Assembly: GCA_000733355.1 (NCBI GenBank) | Contig: JNVV01000109.1 | Coordinates: 1 to 30,126, forward strand | Source: Falciphora oryzae | Taxonomy: Eukaryota; Ascomycota; Sordariomycetes; Magnaporthales; Magnaporthaceae | Direction: 5' to 3' | Length of the DNA: 30,126 nucleotides | In this document: one piece after another, positions 27,779 through 30,126 of the stretch | How the letters are laid out: every line of letters starts with the position of its first letter | How positions within the stretch are numbered: position 1 is the stretch's first letter | Made by a program: the position numbers and the translations under genes | Notes under the pieces: generated by a model | The model's database searches: none | Told to the model about the DNA's origin: nothing | Seen by the model: the letters and a program-made list of their open reading frames with translations, nothing else

Positions 27779-29795
27779 ATGTATATACGAGCGAAGGGAT
27801 CGAAAGAGATACCTGTCCGGGTCCTTTTAAACGGAGGCAGCGATACGAAGGTCATGTCGGACAAAATAGCCAAGCAACTCCCGGGTCACCTGGTTAACAG
27901 AGCTATCCCTCGCGTGATAACCTCCTTTTCAGGGAAAATCGAACCAGAGGCCGGAAAGCAACTAGTTGTCGACGTTACCCTCCGGCACAAAACGCACTAT
28001 TCTACGGAAACGTTCGAAGTTAGTCCTACGGATCCAGATTGCGACGTTATCCTACCCTTCGCATGGCAAAGGCAACACCCACCGTTGGGCTTATTGGATC
28101 GCGACCTTCGGGATATCCGGATGGATTCGGACAAATGCCGGAAGTGCAACAAGCCCCGGGCCCGAAAGCCGCCGGATTTACGGCCACCTGAAGGCTTACG
28201 CTTTCGGGAAAATATGAAAACAGTCGAGCCTGCGACTATTGCCGCTATTAAGTACGGGCATGGTATTCCTTCCCCTAAGGAAGTGGCCAAAGCAGATTCG
28301 GACGGCCTCGAATCGGTACCAAAGGAGTTTAGGGAATTCCTTCCTATTATGACGGAAGCGGCCGCTACACGCTTTCCCGATCATCAGCCCTGGGACCACG
28401 AAATTCACCTAAAGGAAGGAGCCCAATTAACCCATGGACCCCTATACCAAATGAGCCAAAAGGAGCTGGACGTTTTAAAGCCTTGGCTGGGAAAGCATAT
28501 GCGAACCGGCAAAGTTAGGCCATGCAAAACTGCCAACAGTTCGCCCCTTATGTTCGCGCAAAAGAAAGACCCCCTTGATCCTTTAAGGGTAGTGGTCGAC
28601 TATAGGGACGTTAACGCCAAAACGATCCCGATTCGGTGCCCCATCCCGCTTATTACGGAGCTCCAGGATCGACTTCGAAATGCCAAATGGATGACGAAGA
28701 TCGACCTTAAAACCGGGTTTAACCTGATTCGAATGAAAGAAGGCCACGAGTGGCTTACAGCCTTTCGTTGCAAGTACGGAGTCTTCGAATTCACGGTTAT
28801 GCCCATGGGCCTTATCAACGCCCCCGCCACCTTCCAAAGCATGATGAACCATATCTTTATGGACCTTATCGATGCCGGGCTCCTTGTATATTTGGATGAC
28901 CTCCTGATATACGCCGAGACCAAGGAAAAACACGATAGCTTGGTGAAGGAGGTGCTTCGCCGCCTTACCAAGCATAACTTGGCCGTGGCCCCTCGCAAAT
29001 GCGTTTGGGGGGTGCACGAAGTCGAATTCCTTGGTCACATAATAGGACCCGACGGCATCGCAATGTCCAAGGATAAAGTGGACGCCATTGTGCAATGGGA
29101 AGCCCCCAAATGCCTTAAGGATTCCCAATCCTTTATTGGCTTTGCCAACTTTTACAGGAGGTTTATTAAGGGGTTTTCTGAAATCGTCAGGCCTATAACG
29201 ACGGCCAACGCCCTGCCAAAAAACCAATGGCGATGGACCCCCGAAATGGACCAGGCCTTCGAGGCTTTTAAAGTCGCTTTCGTTTCGCCTCCGATACTCC
29301 GGCATTTCGATCCGTTTCTCCCGGCGCAAGTCGAGGTAGACGCCTCGGACTTTGCCCTTGGAGGGGTGCTATCCCAAAGGGACCCCGAAACCAACAAACT
29401 GCACCCCGTTGCCTTCCATTCGCACAAAATGTCACCCGCCGAAATCAACTATGAAATCTACGATAAGGAACTTTTGGCGGTCGTTGACTGTTTCGCTAGG
29501 TGGAGGCATTACCTCGAAGGGGCAAAGCACCGGATAGAGGTTTATACGGATCACCGGAACCTCGAATATTTCCTAACGGCCAAAGTCCTTAATCGAAGGC
29601 AAGCTAGATGGGCATAACAGCTGGCTGGTTATTGGTTTATGATTAACTACCGGCCAGGAAAGCAAAATGAAAAGGCCGATGTGCTGTCGAGATTACCCCA
29701 GCACAAGCCTGAGAAAAGGGGGAGTAAGGATCAGCCGATTACGACGATCTTGCAAGAAAAACACTTCCCAGCAAGAATTTCGGCCTTGGAAGGCA
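27779..29795 (+). pseudogene. Gypsy pol: protease, reverse transcriptase, RNase H; integrase lost
   Basis: From ATG 27779, 612 codons are open to TAA 29615-29617, then the same frame goes on with MINYRPGKQNEKADVLSRLP. The protease motif reads VLLNGGSDTKVMS, so the usual catalytic Asp is Asn. Reverse transcriptase has RVVVDYRDVN, MTKIDLKTGFN, FTVMPMGLINAPATFQ, the intact catalytic VYLDDLLIY (codons 370-378), and EFLGHIIG. RNase H has VEVDASDFALGG, YEIYDKELLAVV and VYTDHRNLEYF with its acidic residues intact. It copies element RNA into DNA. The stop inside RNase H (WA-stop-QLAGYW) fits CAA to TAA. Text loses gypsy similarity at about 29770-29796, just where the terminal repeat begins. Confidence 0.88.
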
Positions 29796-30126
29796 ACCTT
29801 CCTCGAATTCACCAATTCTTGGCATTGCGCTGTTAGTGCACCCTGCCAAGTTGCATACAATTCCTTAACACACGCCAATTAGCGACCCAACACCAACAAT
29901 CACGCCCGCCAACGGCGCTGGCGACGGCAACATGCCGCTGCCATCAGCCCCCCCCTCGGCCAAAGGGGTAGCGCGCGCCCTCCTCGCCGGCTCGTCGGCC
30001 CGGAGGAACGCGTTATCGCCGCAATGGCCCCCCCGCGCGCCAGCGCATCCGAACACGCCGTCCCCGTTGCGGCCTCCGCAACACCCAACAGGGCCCGACC
30101 AGGGCCAGGAAGGCATCAACAACGGC
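29796..30126 (+). repeat. Unidentified repeat, right copy (inverted partner at 1-301)
   Basis: It starts ACCTTCCTCGAATTCACC at 29796 and matches the reverse complement of 301-1 up to 30096. It continues past the window end, where the left copy cannot be followed. It interrupts gypsy pol. The first 130 bp are of average composition, then a GC-rich open frame begins at 29932. A shared sharp end with an ORF starting shortly inside would fit the 5' end of a full-length retroelement, but the family is unknown. Confidence 0.8.
29932..30126 (+). CDS. Partial open reading frame of unknown function in the repeat (right copy)
   Basis: The ATG at 29932 (MPLPSAPPSAKGVARALLAG) opens 65 codons to the window end without a stop. 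The mirrored ATG exists in the left copy (165). It is rich in Pro, Ala and Arg and has no recognised domain. Low complexity and high GC make chance openness possible. Confidence 0.35.
   Translation, partial: MPLPSAPPSAKGVARALLAGSSARRNALSPQWPPRAPAHPNTPSPLRPPQHPTGPDQGQEGINNG

Larger units (their letters stand above)
24725..29795 (+). mobile_element. Younger Ty3/gypsy retrotransposon, 5' part (LTR-gag-PR-RT-RH)
   Basis: It begins with a TG at 24725 inside the pogo transposase frame, so it inserted after pogo. It has an LTR with TATA box, leader, gag, protease, reverse transcriptase and RNase H in one frame. Coding similarity stops before integrase near 29770-29796, where the inverted-repeat element begins. 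Few stops are present, in contrast to every other element here. Bases 24720-24724 (GGTAG) would be the left target duplication if the other end is found. Confidence 0.85.

Noticed and set aside
28583..29329. 248-codon open frame on the minus strand
   Set aside because: It is antisense to the reverse transcriptase/RNase H region of the gypsy pol and has no domain of its own.

Overview
The window looks like a transposon graveyard from a filamentous ascomycete (Pezizomycotina). The evidence is a Helitron with fungal architecture, a Tad1-type LINE, Ty1/copia and Ty3/gypsy elements, a pogo-like transposase, GT-AG splicing, and pervasive repeat-induced point mutation (RIP). The RIP signature is TGG to TAG/TAA, CAA/CAG to TAA/TAG and CAC/CAT to TAC/TAT changes inside frames that otherwise stay open. 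I cannot name a species. All reading was done by eye; no database search was run.

Layout, left to right. 1-301 is one copy of an unidentified GC-rich repeat whose inverted partner closes the window (29796-30096); both copies share one outward-facing open frame. 303-7274 is a complete-looking minus-strand Helitron with a 10-bp terminal inverted repeat and a RepHel gene (6689 to 307, one intron). 7275-8637 is a short island that does not look RIP-damaged and carries a small secreted-protein gene (7538-7789). 8728-10001 is a RIP-damaged gene with a Myb/SANT-like DNA-binding domain. 10002 to about 12600 is the 3' part of a minus-strand chromodomain gypsy element with its LTR. From about 12640 onward lies a plus-strand Tad1-like LINE, opened twice by later insertions.

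The nest can be dated by its breaks. The LINE ORF2 frame runs to 15135, is interrupted by a copia element with both LTRs and a 5-bp target duplication (ACCGA), and resumes in frame at 22731. It is then broken at a TA dinucleotide by a pogo-like element (23355). The pogo transposase is cut at 24724 by the 5' LTR of a younger gypsy element (24725 onward), which is itself broken near 29796 by the terminal repeat. RIP damage falls in the same order: LINE, copia, pogo, Helitron and Myb gene are riddled with stops, while the last gypsy has only four or so in-frame stops, all explicable as CAA to TAA.

The most unexpected signal is in the copia element. The palindrome CGTACG occurs about 34 times in its 6.8-kb internal region (roughly 1.7 expected by chance), together with about 23 CGCACG/CGTGCG variants. 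They are spread through coding and non-coding parts and fall in several reading frames. Other points worth attention are a possible self-priming site in the young gypsy element, loss of both HUH histidines with the two tyrosines kept in the Helitron Rep domain, and iteron-like repeats just inside the Helitron 5' end.
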